64,000 nt of DNA from Saprospiraceae bacterium (GTDB lineage: Bacteria > Bacteroidota > Bacteroidia > Chitinophagales > Saprospiraceae), in the NCBI GenBank assembly GCA_021298575.1, contig JAJTFM010000012.1, forward strand, positions 1 through 64,000. Reading direction: 5' to 3'. This document shows, in pieces, positions 1 through 9,414 of the stretch. The notes beneath the pieces were generated by a model that saw only the letters and a list, made by a program, of their open reading frames with translations, was not told where the DNA came from and made no database searches. The translations under genes were made by a program, and so were the position numbers. Positions within the stretch are counted from its first letter, which is position 1; each line of letters starts with the position of its first letter.

Positions 1-2785
1 ATGACTGAGCGAGAGCCAGATTCACGATAACCGTACCGGTAGTCGGGTTCGGGCTTACGGTGAAAGACTGAACAGAAGCAGGATCAACAGTTCCCACAGT
101 TACCTGAACCGTGACAACATCTTCCAGTGCGCATCCGCTTACATCATTTACTGTGCAGGTGTATGTACCGGCAGGTACTCCGGAGAGATCCTGCGTGGTA
201 GCACCGTTGCTCCAGTCGTAAGTGTAGAAAGAGTCATCGCCGAGCAGAGAACCCAGACCACCACCCGGAGTCAGGTTGACAGCGCCGCTTGATGTAGTAG
301 CTGTAGCTGTGATATCGTCGAGCAGCGGGAGCATAAGAACCTGTGTGGAGGCGCCTACGAAGAAGCAGCCACCGGAAGGATCCACGTTGTTGATGTTTGA
401 ACCGAGGGTTGGATCAACCAGCGTACCACCACCCAGTACAACTGGAGTGAGGTAGTAAACACCGGCCGGGAAGATGGAACCATCGTTCACAAGACCAACG
501 GTAAACGTAGCGTTCAGGAAGCCTGTGCTGCCGAGGAAAGAGGCATCATCGGAAGGCCATGTATCAGAAGGAATCGGACCGGAAGAGAGGGCCCATGCCA
601 TACCTGCGATCGGGCCTTCAGTCGGAAGAATAAAGCTTGCCTCATCGAGTGTGATGAGATCTGCGAGCTGAGCTTCGAAGCAAAGGAACGGATTCGGAAC
701 AGCGTAGGAGCCAACAGCACCGTCAGCACATGTAACGCTGGCAATTTGAGTTACTTCGATGCAAAACTGACCAGTTGCCACAGTGCCACTGAAGTTGAAA
801 CCGTCAATGAGCATGTAGTACGTCTGGCCATTTTCTGTTTCAACATCAACGCCAGAGCGCCAATCTGGATCACCAGTTGCGAACAGATCATCATTACAAA
901 CTACCTCAGTGAGGTTTGTGCAGTCGTCGCCTGCATAAACCAGCATCTGGGTATCGCCCGGATCCTGCTGCTGAGTACCGATATAGTTGGTAGCATTGCA
1001 AGGTACCGTTTCAATGTGGTAGGCATTTCCATTACCGATGAAAGTGTACCACATGGAGTTATCTACGATATCGGCACCGCTTGCTTCATTCCAGCAGTCA
1101 ACTACCGGGTCAGAAGCAGATGCAGTGGCGGAAGTGTTGTCGTACAGACCGGAAGTCTGGGAAACACCAGGTGCACCGACCATCAGTCCGTTGATATCAA
1201 CAGCTGATTCGCAGAAGTCAACATTGTAAACAACAGGAGGCAGAGAAACATATTCAACATCATCGGTATAGTACGTGCTTACGTTATTTGTGCCATAGAA
1301 ATCAATACCCCCGAGGTTGTTCGGGTAAGGTATGATCGCAACGAAATTGTTGTTGACCCAAAGTTTCAGTGTGTTATTATCCAGGTCAATCTCGTGACGA
1401 ACTTCGAACCACTGTGCATTCGGGTAAGTGAAATCTGCCAGAGAAGCACCTGCGCCGATCTGGATGTTACCAGCGCCGTTATTGCTGAAGAATACGTCGA
1501 GGTTCCATGAGCCAGCGCCGATAGGCACTACGTTCTGGATGTTGTAGTAAGCATTTTTGCCATTGGGAACGTAGAACTTCCATTTCAGGCTGTAGCGGCC
1601 GGTTGTTTTGTTACCGAGGTTCAGCACTACGTCCTGCGGACCACCGGAAGCAGCTGTGCTGTTGATTTTCATGGATTTGGTAGGCGAGCTGGCCTGTTCC
1701 AGAGATACGATACCGTCTTCAGCCGTACCTTCGGTGCCACTCCAGGTTGTCCACCAGGTAGCCTGTGGACCCAGTTTCTGGGTAGTGAGGTAGTTATCGA
1801 AGTTGTCGCAGATGATAGAACTCGGATTCAGGTTGCAAGGAACCACGCACGGGTCGCAGGATGAATAGCAGATTGCAGGCAGAGAAATGTCGGTATTTCC
1901 GACAGTTACACTGCGGTTGTATCCGCCAAAGCCATCGCTAACGCCGCAAGCCTGAGGAGCCTGTTCCCAGTTGTTCGGGCCGTTTTTGAACTTGTACTGG
2001 TAAGTCTGGCCTTCTGTGAGAAGCAGTGTAGCACCCCAGATGCCGTTACCCTGATTTACCAGCGGAATGTCGGACCAGTTGGAGAAAGAGCCAGCGATGC
2101 GGGCACCAGCCGGATCAACGTTCTGGAGCAGCATGTTTACCTTGAAGGATACATTTACTACTGCAGGGGCGTATTCGTACAGTTCCACATCGTCCACTTT
2201 CCAGTAGTACTCGAATTCACCGTTGTAGCGGAACTGAATCCACACGTTGGATGCGCCGTCGGCTTCCGGAATAGCGAGGTCAATGTAACCTTGATACACC
2301 TGCGGATTACCGGATGTTTCTGCAACGAGTTCATCAAATTCGGAAACGCTGTGGTACGTGAAGTTTGTACCATCTGTGCTGATACCGATGTTTGCTACGT
2401 CGCCACCTGTGAATGTGCGGTAGTAGGTGTAGAACTTCAGGTGAACATTGGATTTGCCGGAGCAGTTCACCGGAGCGGTGATGTTAGTGATAGTAACATC
2501 ATGCGGGAAACCTTCTCCGTTAGAATCGGAGTCGAACCACATGTAGCCGGTAGCAGCCGTAGGTGCTGAGAAATCGCCGGGGCTCCAGTTACCTGCAGCC
2601 AGGTCGGTAGTCCAGGACCAGATAATCGAACCGGTGTTGATACCGCCGTTCTCCCAGGTAGTCAGGGATTCGACTTCGTCGGAAAACGACTCCGTCCAGA
2701 ACGGGGTTTGAGCAAAAGATACCTGGAAACCGGCTGCCAGCATAAGGGCAAGCAGCATGTTTCTGAGTGTTATCGTTTTTGTCAT
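1..2785 (-). CDS. Large secreted multidomain protein with T9SS type A C-terminal sorting domain; 3' end runs off the left edge
   Basis: My own minus-strand translation from ATG at 2785 (MTKTITLRNMLLALMLAAGFQVSFAQTPFWTESFSDEVESL...) stays open to base 1. It has a signal peptide, an E-set/CBM-like stretch (VNVSFKVNMLLQNVDPAGARIAGSFSNWSD), and a tail ...SVQSFTVSPNPTTGTVIVNLALAQS typical of T9SS type A sorting domains. It is missing from the ORF track because it has no stop in the window. Confidence 0.9.
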   Translation of the reverse strand, partial: MTKTITLRNMLLALMLAAGFQVSFAQTPFWTESFSDEVESLTTWENGGINTGSIIWSWTTDLAAGNWSPGDFSAPTAATGYMWFDSDSNGEGFPHDVTITNITAPVNCSGKSNVHLKFYTYYRTFTGGDVANIGISTDGTNFTYHSVSEFDELVAETSGNPQVYQGYIDLAIPEADGASNVWIQFRYNGEFEYYWKVDDVELYEYAPAVVNVSFKVNMLLQNVDPAGARIAGSFSNWSDIPLVNQGNGIWGATLLLTEGQTYQYKFKNGPNNWEQAPQACGVSDGFGGYNRSVTVGNTDISLPAICYSSCDPCVVPCNLNPSSIICDNFDNYLTTQKLGPQATWWTTWSGTEGTAEDGIVSLEQASSPTKSMKINSTAASGGPQDVVLNLGNKTTGRYSLKWKFYVPNGKNAYYNIQNVVPIGAGSWNLDVFFSNNGAGNIQIGAGASLADFTYPNAQWFEVRHEIDLDNNTLKLWVNNNFVAIIPYPNNLGGIDFYGTNNVSTYYTDDVEYVSLPPVVYNVDFCESAVDINGLMVGAPGVSQTSGLYDNTSATASASDPVVDCWNEASGADIVDNSMWYTFIGNGNAYHIETVPCNATNYIGTQQQDPGDTQMLVYAGDDCTNLTEVVCNDDLFATGDPDWRSGVDVETENGQTYYMLIDGFNFSGTVATGQFCIEVTQIASVTCADGAVGSYAVPNPFLCFEAQLADLITLDEASFILPTEGPIAGMAWALSSGPIPSDTWPSDDASFLGSTGFLNATFTVGLVNDGSIFPAGVYYLTPVVLGGGTLVDPTLGSNINNVDPSGGCFFVGASTQVLMLPLLDDITATATTSSGAVNLTPGGGLGSLLGDDSFYTYDWSNGATTQDLSGVPAGTYTCTVNDVSGCALEDVVTVQVTVGTVDPASVQSFTVSPNPTTGTVIVNLALAQS

Positions 2786-2995
2786 GAGAATAAGAAGTTT
2801 GGTTAACAGTTTCAGACAATACTGATTTTCTCTGCCAAAATTCCAAAAAAGAATCGGTTCCGTGCGGGCTTTTGCCCCGGAATTTTGTAATTCGACTATT
2901 TTTTGCGAAAAAAGTGCTCTTAATGTATATATTACGGGTGTTTTTACCAAAAATAATAATCAAAACAGCTGTACAGACAGCGTCGGGATTTTCTG

Positions 2996-3658
2996 CTAAA
3001 TATTCAGATAGTGCATCAGAGCATCGTATCTGTCGCGCATGATATCACCCTTTTCCAGGCCGCCAAAAGTTTCCTTGATGCTATAGCCATGCCTTTCGAG
3101 GGAAGCAATGGCTCTGGAAATATCTATCCGGTTGAGTTTCAGTGTCAGTTCCATTTGCTCATGGTCTGGTTCTGAAGTGACGAATGTGCTGAGTATTTTT
3201 ATTCCTTCTTCTTCAATAATACGTGCCAGGTTTCCGAGCGAGTAGTCTCTTATGGGCATTTCAAGTACGAGCACGGCGCCCTCTCCCGTGAATGATGCTG
3301 TATGTGAAAAGTAGCGGAGCAGGTCGTTCTGGGCTATTACGCCCAGGTAATTACTTTCAATATCTATGACGGGAATGAGCGTCAGCCGCTGTTCTCCCAT
3401 CAGACGAATCACGCCGAATACGTGTTCATTTTCAAGTACGGCGGCCTTTTTCAGGTGAGCGGGATCATATTCGCCAATGGGATCTGAAATTTTATGATTG
3501 AACACATCTTCTTCAGATAGAATGCCCAGCAATTTTCCGTCCTGAACAACGGGCAGGTGCTTCACATGAAAGTCGCTGAGCAGGTGAAAGGCATCTCTTC
3601 CTGTGTGCTTCGTTGTGAGTGGCGGGATATCGCGTGCAATAAGTTTCCTTGCTGTCAT
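2996..3658 (-). CDS. CBS-domain protein (AcuB-like)
   Basis: MTARKLIARDIPPLTTKHTGRDAFHLLSDFHVKHLPVVQDGKLLGILSEEDVF: paired CBS motifs. Start moved to 3658 because the longer ORF runs through a promoter-like region. Confidence 0.85.
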   Translation of the reverse strand: MTARKLIARDIPPLTTKHTGRDAFHLLSDFHVKHLPVVQDGKLLGILSEEDVFNHKISDPIGEYDPAHLKKAAVLENEHVFGVIRLMGEQRLTLIPVIDIESNYLGVIAQNDLLRYFSHTASFTGEGAVLVLEMPIRDYSLGNLARIIEEEGIKILSTFVTSEPDHEQMELTLKLNRIDISRAIASLERHGYSIKETFGGLEKGDIMRDRYDALMHYLNI

Positions 3659-3731
3659 GGTTACGAGATTAAACGCGTCTTCGGTGTATCTTGTTTCCGC
3701 GCCGGGGCAAATATGTGTCCAATTAACGGAA

Positions 3732-3763
3732 TTGCCAACAAGAGCAGTTAAATAATAACTTTG
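3732..3763 (+). promoter_or_regulatory. Bacteroidota-type promoter (TTG-N21-TAACTTTG) for the aminotransferase at 3781
   Basis: TTG at 3732-3734 and TAACTTTG at 3756-3763, matching the Bacteroidetes -33/-7 consensus TTG / TAnnTTTG, 17 nt before the ATG. Confidence 0.55.
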
Positions 3764-3780
3764 CACGCAAAAACAGCCTC

Positions 3781-4962
3781 ATGCACTATGCCTCCCAGCG
3801 CGCTCTTTTCCTGCAGCACGTAGCCCAGACGTCACCCGCCCCGCTGGCACTCGAGATCGAGTCAGCCAGTGGCTGCTGGCTGCACGATATATCGGGCAGG
3901 AAGTATCTCGATCTGATTGCAGGAATTGGCCCCAGTGTGCTGGGGCACCGGCATCCGCATGTACTGGAAGCGGTACTGCAACAAACCGGTCAGTACTGGC
4001 ATACACTGGTTTACGGGGAATATGTGTTGTCGCCGCAGGTCAAACTGGCGGAGCGACTCGCTTCCGTGTTGCCCGGACTTGACTCTGTATTTTTTGTCAA
4101 TTCGGGTGCCGAAGCAACGGAGGGCGCTATGAAGCTGGCCAAGCGCGCCACAGGGCGACCGCATTTTGTGGCCTGCCGGAATGCCTATCACGGCAGTACA
4201 CAGGGTGCTGCCAGCCTGATGTCGCCCGACGACTTTACGAGGGCTTTTTATCCGCTCCTGCCGGGTGTGTTTCACATCAATTTTAACGAAACTGCCGGAT
4301 TTGAACTGATTGATGACCGCGTGGCGGCAGTGATCGTGGAAACGGTTCAGGGCGAGGCCGGCGTGATTCCGCCGGATGCCGGGTGGCTGCAGGCGCTCAG
4401 ACGTCGTTGCAGCGAGACGGGTGCTCTGCTCATTCTCGACGAAATTCAGGCAGGAATGGGTCGAACGGGTACGCTTTTTGCCTTTGAACAGTACGGAATT
4501 GTGCCCGATATACTCCTGTTGGCCAAGGGCCTGGGTGGCGGGATGCCGCTCGGTGCGTTTATCGCCCCCAAAAGTCTGATGCAACTGCTCACACACGATC
4601 CGGTTCTGGGCCATATCACCACCTTCGGCGGTCACCCGGTGTCGGCAGCTGCCGGACTGGCTACCCTCGAAGTACTGCTGGACACCGATCTGGTATCACT
4701 TGCGAAGCGAAAGGGCGACCTGTTCAGAAACCAGCTGAACCACCCGGAAATAAGGGAAATCCGGCAAGCGGGCCTTTGGCTGGGTGTTGACGTCGGATCA
4801 TTCGAACGGGTACAGAAAATAATCGCGCACTGCCTGCACGAAGGCGTGGTAACCGACTGGTTTCTTTTCAACAATTGTACCCTGCGCATTGCCCCTCCCC
4901 TTATCATCAGCGAGGAAGAAATATCCCTGGCCTGCTCGGTGATAAACGCAGCCAGGGTGTAA
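3781..4962 (+). CDS. Class III PLP-dependent aminotransferase (acetylornithine aminotransferase-like)
   Basis: 393 aa; FFVNSGAEATEGAMKLAKRATGR, LILDEIQAGMGRTG, LLAKGLGGGMPLGAFIA. Confidence 0.9.
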   Translation: MHYASQRALFLQHVAQTSPAPLALEIESASGCWLHDISGRKYLDLIAGIGPSVLGHRHPHVLEAVLQQTGQYWHTLVYGEYVLSPQVKLAERLASVLPGLDSVFFVNSGAEATEGAMKLAKRATGRPHFVACRNAYHGSTQGAASLMSPDDFTRAFYPLLPGVFHINFNETAGFELIDDRVAAVIVETVQGEAGVIPPDAGWLQALRRRCSETGALLILDEIQAGMGRTGTLFAFEQYGIVPDILLLAKGLGGGMPLGAFIAPKSLMQLLTHDPVLGHITTFGGHPVSAAAGLATLEVLLDTDLVSLAKRKGDLFRNQLNHPEIREIRQAGLWLGVDVGSFERVQKIIAHCLHEGVVTDWFLFNNCTLRIAPPLIISEEEISLACSVINAARV

Positions 4963-7668
4963 TCAGAAATGGAAATCCCAACTGAATACGATGTAAGGCG
5001 TCACGGCACGCACCGACGAGCGGGTTTCGTAAAAATACCAGGCATTGCTTCTTCCGAAAGAGTCGGATAAGAGGAGGTTCATGGCTGAAAGTATCAACGT
5101 ACTCCTCCAGGCAGGTACTTCTCTTGACAGTGTTCCGGATAATCCGTAGTTTACGTCCATGGGTGCACCCGATAACCGGGCCCCTGTTTGAAACACGTCG
5201 AGTTTGAGGTTCGTTTTGGCGTCGGGTTTTATGTGTATGCGCACGGTGGAAAACAGGTTGTTGCCACCGACTTTAACACCCGTTTCGCCTGTTGCACCGA
5301 AAGATGTCCACTGCATACTCAGGACTGCATTAAACCAGCCGTCGAATGCACTGCCGTATTTGAAGGTTATGCTTTTTTGTTCATTCAGAAAAAGAGCAGA
5401 AGAAACATCATTTACCGCAGCATATGAACCGATTTTCATCCACATGGCCGACACTTCAAATCTCGAACTCATCGCGGGGACGAATCTGAAAACCGAACCA
5501 TTCAGAGCGGTACTGTTGGAGGTGACGGGTCTGTATATATTTCTCAGGAAAAAATCTGGATTAATCTGGTATCCGGAACCGGTCACATTTGAATTTACAC
5601 CGGTGCCCAGGCTTGCGCTCCACCCATAAAACTTGCGTGCGTTGTGATAGTTGTATGAAATATCCGCATTTTGCTGATTAACGACGGCTATTTGAGGCAG
5701 CCCGCGATTAAACGTCTGATAATCCGAAACGATGTATCCAGGCAGGTAATCTGTTGCTCCCGACAGTACCGGGGTAAAACCATAACGCACACTGATATAG
5801 TGCCACCGACTGATAAAATAGGTAACTTTTACAGCAGACTCGGTGGTCACCTGCTTTTTTTGCTGTAATACGAAACCTGAATCGCGCAATATGGCCTGCA
5901 GCAAGCCCGGGTTTGCATTTATTCTGAACTGCCAGTTGCCGGCAGAGCGTGCAACCCGAAAGCCTGTGCGATACGTTGTTGTCCGGAGGCCAATATCATT
6001 CCGGAAATCGGTGTCGGGTACGGTCATTTCATTGCTTTGGCCCAAAAGCCCGACTGACGAGTTAATCCGGGCAAGTGCCTGTCCTGCATCGGCAGTCAGT
6101 TCCAGATTCCAGCCGGACCGGACCGTCAGGAAGCGCAGATTAAGCGCATTGGCGGACTGACGCAACAGTGATGGCTGTTTGAGGCCGGTGAAACTGGAAT
6201 CTGTGTGAAAAAGGGTAAAATATCGGTTATAGGTGGAATTAAACGTCTGTTGTTCTTCCAATTGAGCCGCCCGGGCGATTACCTGAAGGATACTCTTACT
6301 GTTCACCTTGTAACTGTAATCGGCGGCTGCGAAACCTTGCCTGGTATGGTTGTCGGGGTTTTGATCAACGTGCAGTGTATCGGCAGGTGTTGTACTTCTG
6401 TCCAGAGAGAAATAGTCGTTTAACGGATCGGAACGATACTGCAGAAAAAACTGGAGAGACTGTCGCTGATTGGGAGCGGAGTAATTCAGGTCGGCCTGAA
6501 TATTGGAAGAGGAAGCTTTTTTGGCGGTTCGGGTATTTTCCGAGAGTCGCTGAATCAGAGAGCCTGCGCGGTAAATCGCGATTCTGTCGGCCTCCTGTTT
6601 CAGCGATTCAGCCCCTGTCCAGCCTGTCAGTTTCAGTTTCGTTTTCGGGTTCACGGGAACAGTGTAGCCTCCGAAAACCAGCGCTGATTTGTTTTCTACA
6701 CTGAAAGCTGCGGGCATACCGGCATATTCCAGGGATTGTCCTGCATAGAGCGATTCTTTGACAAGCGGATTGTCTGTATATTTTATACCATCGAAGTCGG
6801 GCAACCGGATAATCGAAGCACCGGTTGATTCCAGCGCGTTATTCCCTGTGTTATTGGTATTTCCAAGGATATATGACTTGCTCTTCTTTGTTATTGAAAT
6901 CAGGTTGATATGCGTTTGTCCGCGTGCGCGACCTCCAAAGCCGGCGCCAGTTGTGGTGCTTCCGGATATTTTATATTTTTTGTCTTCCCGTATGGTCAGA
7001 TTAAGCACCATTCGCTCTGACTCACTGATTCCTTTGAACAGCGGATTATCCTGATAGCGATCAATAGCCTGAATTTTATCTATCATATCTGCCCGGATAT
7101 TTCTGGTACCTATCGTGTAGTTTTGGTTAAACAGGTCGTCGCCCTCAATCATCACTTTTTCTACGGATTTTCCGCCGACCGTGATGCGGCCATTGTTATC
7201 CACCTGAATACCGGGAATTTTTTTCAGCAGGTCTTCCACTGAAAATTCGGTGCTGTCTGAAAATGCCCTGGCGCTATATTCTGTGGTATCCGACCTGACG
7301 ACTACGGGCAGTGCTTCTGCCCTGATGACTATTTCATTCAGCGCACCTGCGCTCAGACGAATAGTCAGGGATGACATATTGTTGCCGGAGAGCTTCATGC
7401 GAAACGGGTTATATCCGAGCGATCTGACATACAGCGTTGGTGTGTCGCAACCTGACAGCTCTGGCTTCAGAGAGAAGTTTCCGGACTGATCGGTGTTGCA
7501 GAATGCCAGAACGCGGTCATCGTTACAGGATCTGACGATGACGCTGGCCATTTCAACTGGTTGACTGAGGCTGTCGAGTACCCGACCCGAGATAACAGCC
7601 TGGGCATTTGTATATACAGGGAGTATCCATGCTGTGAGATACAGCAGGATTTTGAGCCCCGGCGTCAT
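4963..7668 (-). CDS. TonB-dependent receptor-like outer membrane protein with N-terminal carboxypeptidase-like regulatory domain
   Basis: 901 aa; signal peptide, VISGRVLDSLSQPVEMASVIVRS (CarboxypepD_reg-like), plug-like EDLLKKIPGIQVDNNGRITVGGKSVEKVMIEGDDLF, terminal beta-strand ...FSWDFHF. Confidence 0.88.
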   Translation of the reverse strand: MTPGLKILLYLTAWILPVYTNAQAVISGRVLDSLSQPVEMASVIVRSCNDDRVLAFCNTDQSGNFSLKPELSGCDTPTLYVRSLGYNPFRMKLSGNNMSSLTIRLSAGALNEIVIRAEALPVVVRSDTTEYSARAFSDSTEFSVEDLLKKIPGIQVDNNGRITVGGKSVEKVMIEGDDLFNQNYTIGTRNIRADMIDKIQAIDRYQDNPLFKGISESERMVLNLTIREDKKYKISGSTTTGAGFGGRARGQTHINLISITKKSKSYILGNTNNTGNNALESTGASIIRLPDFDGIKYTDNPLVKESLYAGQSLEYAGMPAAFSVENKSALVFGGYTVPVNPKTKLKLTGWTGAESLKQEADRIAIYRAGSLIQRLSENTRTAKKASSSNIQADLNYSAPNQRQSLQFFLQYRSDPLNDYFSLDRSTTPADTLHVDQNPDNHTRQGFAAADYSYKVNSKSILQVIARAAQLEEQQTFNSTYNRYFTLFHTDSSFTGLKQPSLLRQSANALNLRFLTVRSGWNLELTADAGQALARINSSVGLLGQSNEMTVPDTDFRNDIGLRTTTYRTGFRVARSAGNWQFRINANPGLLQAILRDSGFVLQQKKQVTTESAVKVTYFISRWHYISVRYGFTPVLSGATDYLPGYIVSDYQTFNRGLPQIAVVNQQNADISYNYHNARKFYGWSASLGTGVNSNVTGSGYQINPDFFLRNIYRPVTSNSTALNGSVFRFVPAMSSRFEVSAMWMKIGSYAAVNDVSSALFLNEQKSITFKYGSAFDGWFNAVLSMQWTSFGATGETGVKVGGNNLFSTVRIHIKPDAKTNLKLDVFQTGARLSGAPMDVNYGLSGTLSREVPAWRSTLILSAMNLLLSDSFGRSNAWYFYETRSSVRAVTPYIVFSWDFHF

Positions 7669-8171
7669 TGTTCAATCATTTCGAGAGAACTGATTCTGAG
7701 CTGGATTCCCTGTGCCTGGGATGATTTGATCAGATTCTTGTCGAACGCTTCTTTTTCTTCTCTGAATGTGCCGTAATCAAGTCCCGTGGCAAACCCGTCG
7801 GGAGGTATAATGGACGAGTTGATATTTTTTGACAGAACCAGTTCCTTGAAGAGAAACTGTACTTTTCCATCGGTTGATTTGGCTTCGAGGATGAGGCCGG
7901 GCAGACCGCCCTGTTTGTCGCCCCGGATGGTTACCGGGAAAACGTATTCCGGGTCGCTGTAGGTGGAATCAGGTCGTACAACCTCGCTGTGAATAAACAG
8001 CGAGCCGGAGGTATTGAAAAGCAGGACGCAGGTGCCATTTTTATCAGTTTCACCGGAAAGAGAAACCGACCGCAGGTATGCGGCATACCCGATGGGCCTG
8101 GAAATATCGGACTGGGCAGCCAACGGCGTCAGGAGGTACAGCAGAATTACGGGAATAAAGCAGATTTTCAT
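7665..8171 (-). CDS. GLPGLI family protein
   Basis: Signal peptide MKICFIPVILLYLLTPLAAQ and motif GLPGLILEAKSTDGKVQF; overlaps the downstream receptor by 4 nt. Confidence 0.75.
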   Translation of the reverse strand: MKICFIPVILLYLLTPLAAQSDISRPIGYAAYLRSVSLSGETDKNGTCVLLFNTSGSLFIHSEVVRPDSTYSDPEYVFPVTIRGDKQGGLPGLILEAKSTDGKVQFLFKELVLSKNINSSIIPPDGFATGLDYGTFREEKEAFDKNLIKSSQAQGIQLRISSLEMIEQ

Positions 8172-8288
8172 GGTATTGAGTTTTAGATTTGAAAATAAAT
8201 AATACATTGTTTGGCAAGGATACTGATTTTTTTTTTTAAATTCGAAAAAAATATATAAGTAAAATTTGTGTTTATCAAACACACACGG

Positions 8289-8343
8289 ATAAAGCAGAGG
8301 CCGTCTCACACACACTGAAGTTGTGAGACGGCCCCTGCTTTAT
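8289..8343. terminator. Strong, possibly bidirectional, intrinsic terminator hairpin
   Basis: ataaagcagaggccgtctcaca ... tgtgagacggcccctgctttat: about 20 bp near-perfect stem, downstream of the UspA gene on the minus strand. Confidence 0.75.
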
Positions 8344-8445
8344 ATCGAATGAAAAGGATGTTTTGTATATGTACCGGACTGTCGAAAAGTCGCTTTCAGG
8401 CTGATAAGCCACAGGTCATCCGGTTAACATAAAACATCTGCCACG

Positions 8446-9309
8446 TTACGCAATACTCCAGTTTACAGGAACAGCGAGTACCGGAACATGTGAGTGGTTG
8501 ACGGTATCTTCTGTGATGCTGCCAAATACGACATGGGATATGCCTTTCCGCTGATGCGTGGCCATCACAATCAGATCAGCTTTTACCTGATCCGAGAATC
8601 CGAGTATGGTAGTATCCTCAAAGAAGGATTCTGTAGTAATGATTGCTTCGGATGCATTGAGACCAGCCTTTTGGGCCAGTGCATTTTTCAGATCTTCTGC
8701 TGAGGAGTCTGTTTCCAGCGCCGATGGATTATTCATGTACAGTATCTGCACGGTGAATCCGAAGATATTCTGCCATTCTGCCAGAAAGCGGAATGTAGTG
8801 AGCTGGTCGTCTTTCAGTGTAGTAGGCAGCAACACCGTTTTGGGTCTGAATTTTTCTGCGCCCGCAGGTACAGCAAGCACCGGGCAGGGGGCGGTACGGA
8901 TAACCTTTTCTGTATTGGAGCCCAGCAGAAACTCGTTCAGTCCGGAGGCTCCCCTGGTTCCCATGACGACCAGATCAACGCCGTCTTCTTCAGCAACGTT
9001 TTTGATGGTACTGTGCAGGTAACCGTCGCCAACCCTGGTCTGGATTTCCAGCCCGGCGTACTCGGGATTGCCAAGTAATTCCGTCATGATGCGTTCGAGT
9101 CCGGCACCCGCGGTTTCGTCGTAGTTATTGTCTTCAACGGTGTAACCGGATGCAGGGGAGAACTCCGACAGGGGCGCAGCATACACGGAAGCCACATTCA
9201 CATGGAGCAGTTCGAGTACGGCACCGCTTTTGCGGGCTACTTCGGCGGCTACAAAAAGGGCGTTTTCGGCGTTATCGGAGAAATCAACGGGGACAAGTAT
9301 TTTTTTCAT
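8446..9309 (-). CDS. Universal stress protein, two tandem UspA domains
   Basis: MKKILVPVDFSDNAENALFVAAEVARKSGAVLELLHV ... VVMGTRGASGLNEFLLGSNTEKVIRTAPCPVLAVP, then a second copy ...LIVMATHQRKGISHVVFGSITEDTVNHSHVPVLAVP. Confidence 0.93.
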   Translation of the reverse strand: MKKILVPVDFSDNAENALFVAAEVARKSGAVLELLHVNVASVYAAPLSEFSPASGYTVEDNNYDETAGAGLERIMTELLGNPEYAGLEIQTRVGDGYLHSTIKNVAEEDGVDLVVMGTRGASGLNEFLLGSNTEKVIRTAPCPVLAVPAGAEKFRPKTVLLPTTLKDDQLTTFRFLAEWQNIFGFTVQILYMNNPSALETDSSAEDLKNALAQKAGLNASEAIITTESFFEDTTILGFSDQVKADLIVMATHQRKGISHVVFGSITEDTVNHSHVPVLAVPVNWSIA

Positions 9310-9414
9310 AGAGCGGTGCAGTTTGGTGATTCGCACTGCAAAATTGCAGGTGAAACAACTGCTGCCTTATGACGGTGGTTATAATTCCAAATGATGCTCG
9401 TCAGGAGGTCGTTC

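Noticed and set aside
2589-2963. 124-aa minus-strand ORF overlapping the T9SS gene start
   Set aside because: Overlaps in another frame the signal peptide and N-terminus of the T9SS protein, with no supporting motif.
3862-4635. 257-aa minus-strand ORF opposite the aminotransferase
   Set aside because: Shadow ORF inside a conserved class III aminotransferase.
8225-8236. T homopolymer run upstream of the GLPGLI gene
   Set aside because: Intergenic AT-rich sequence; no evidence it is a phase-variable tract affecting a reading frame.
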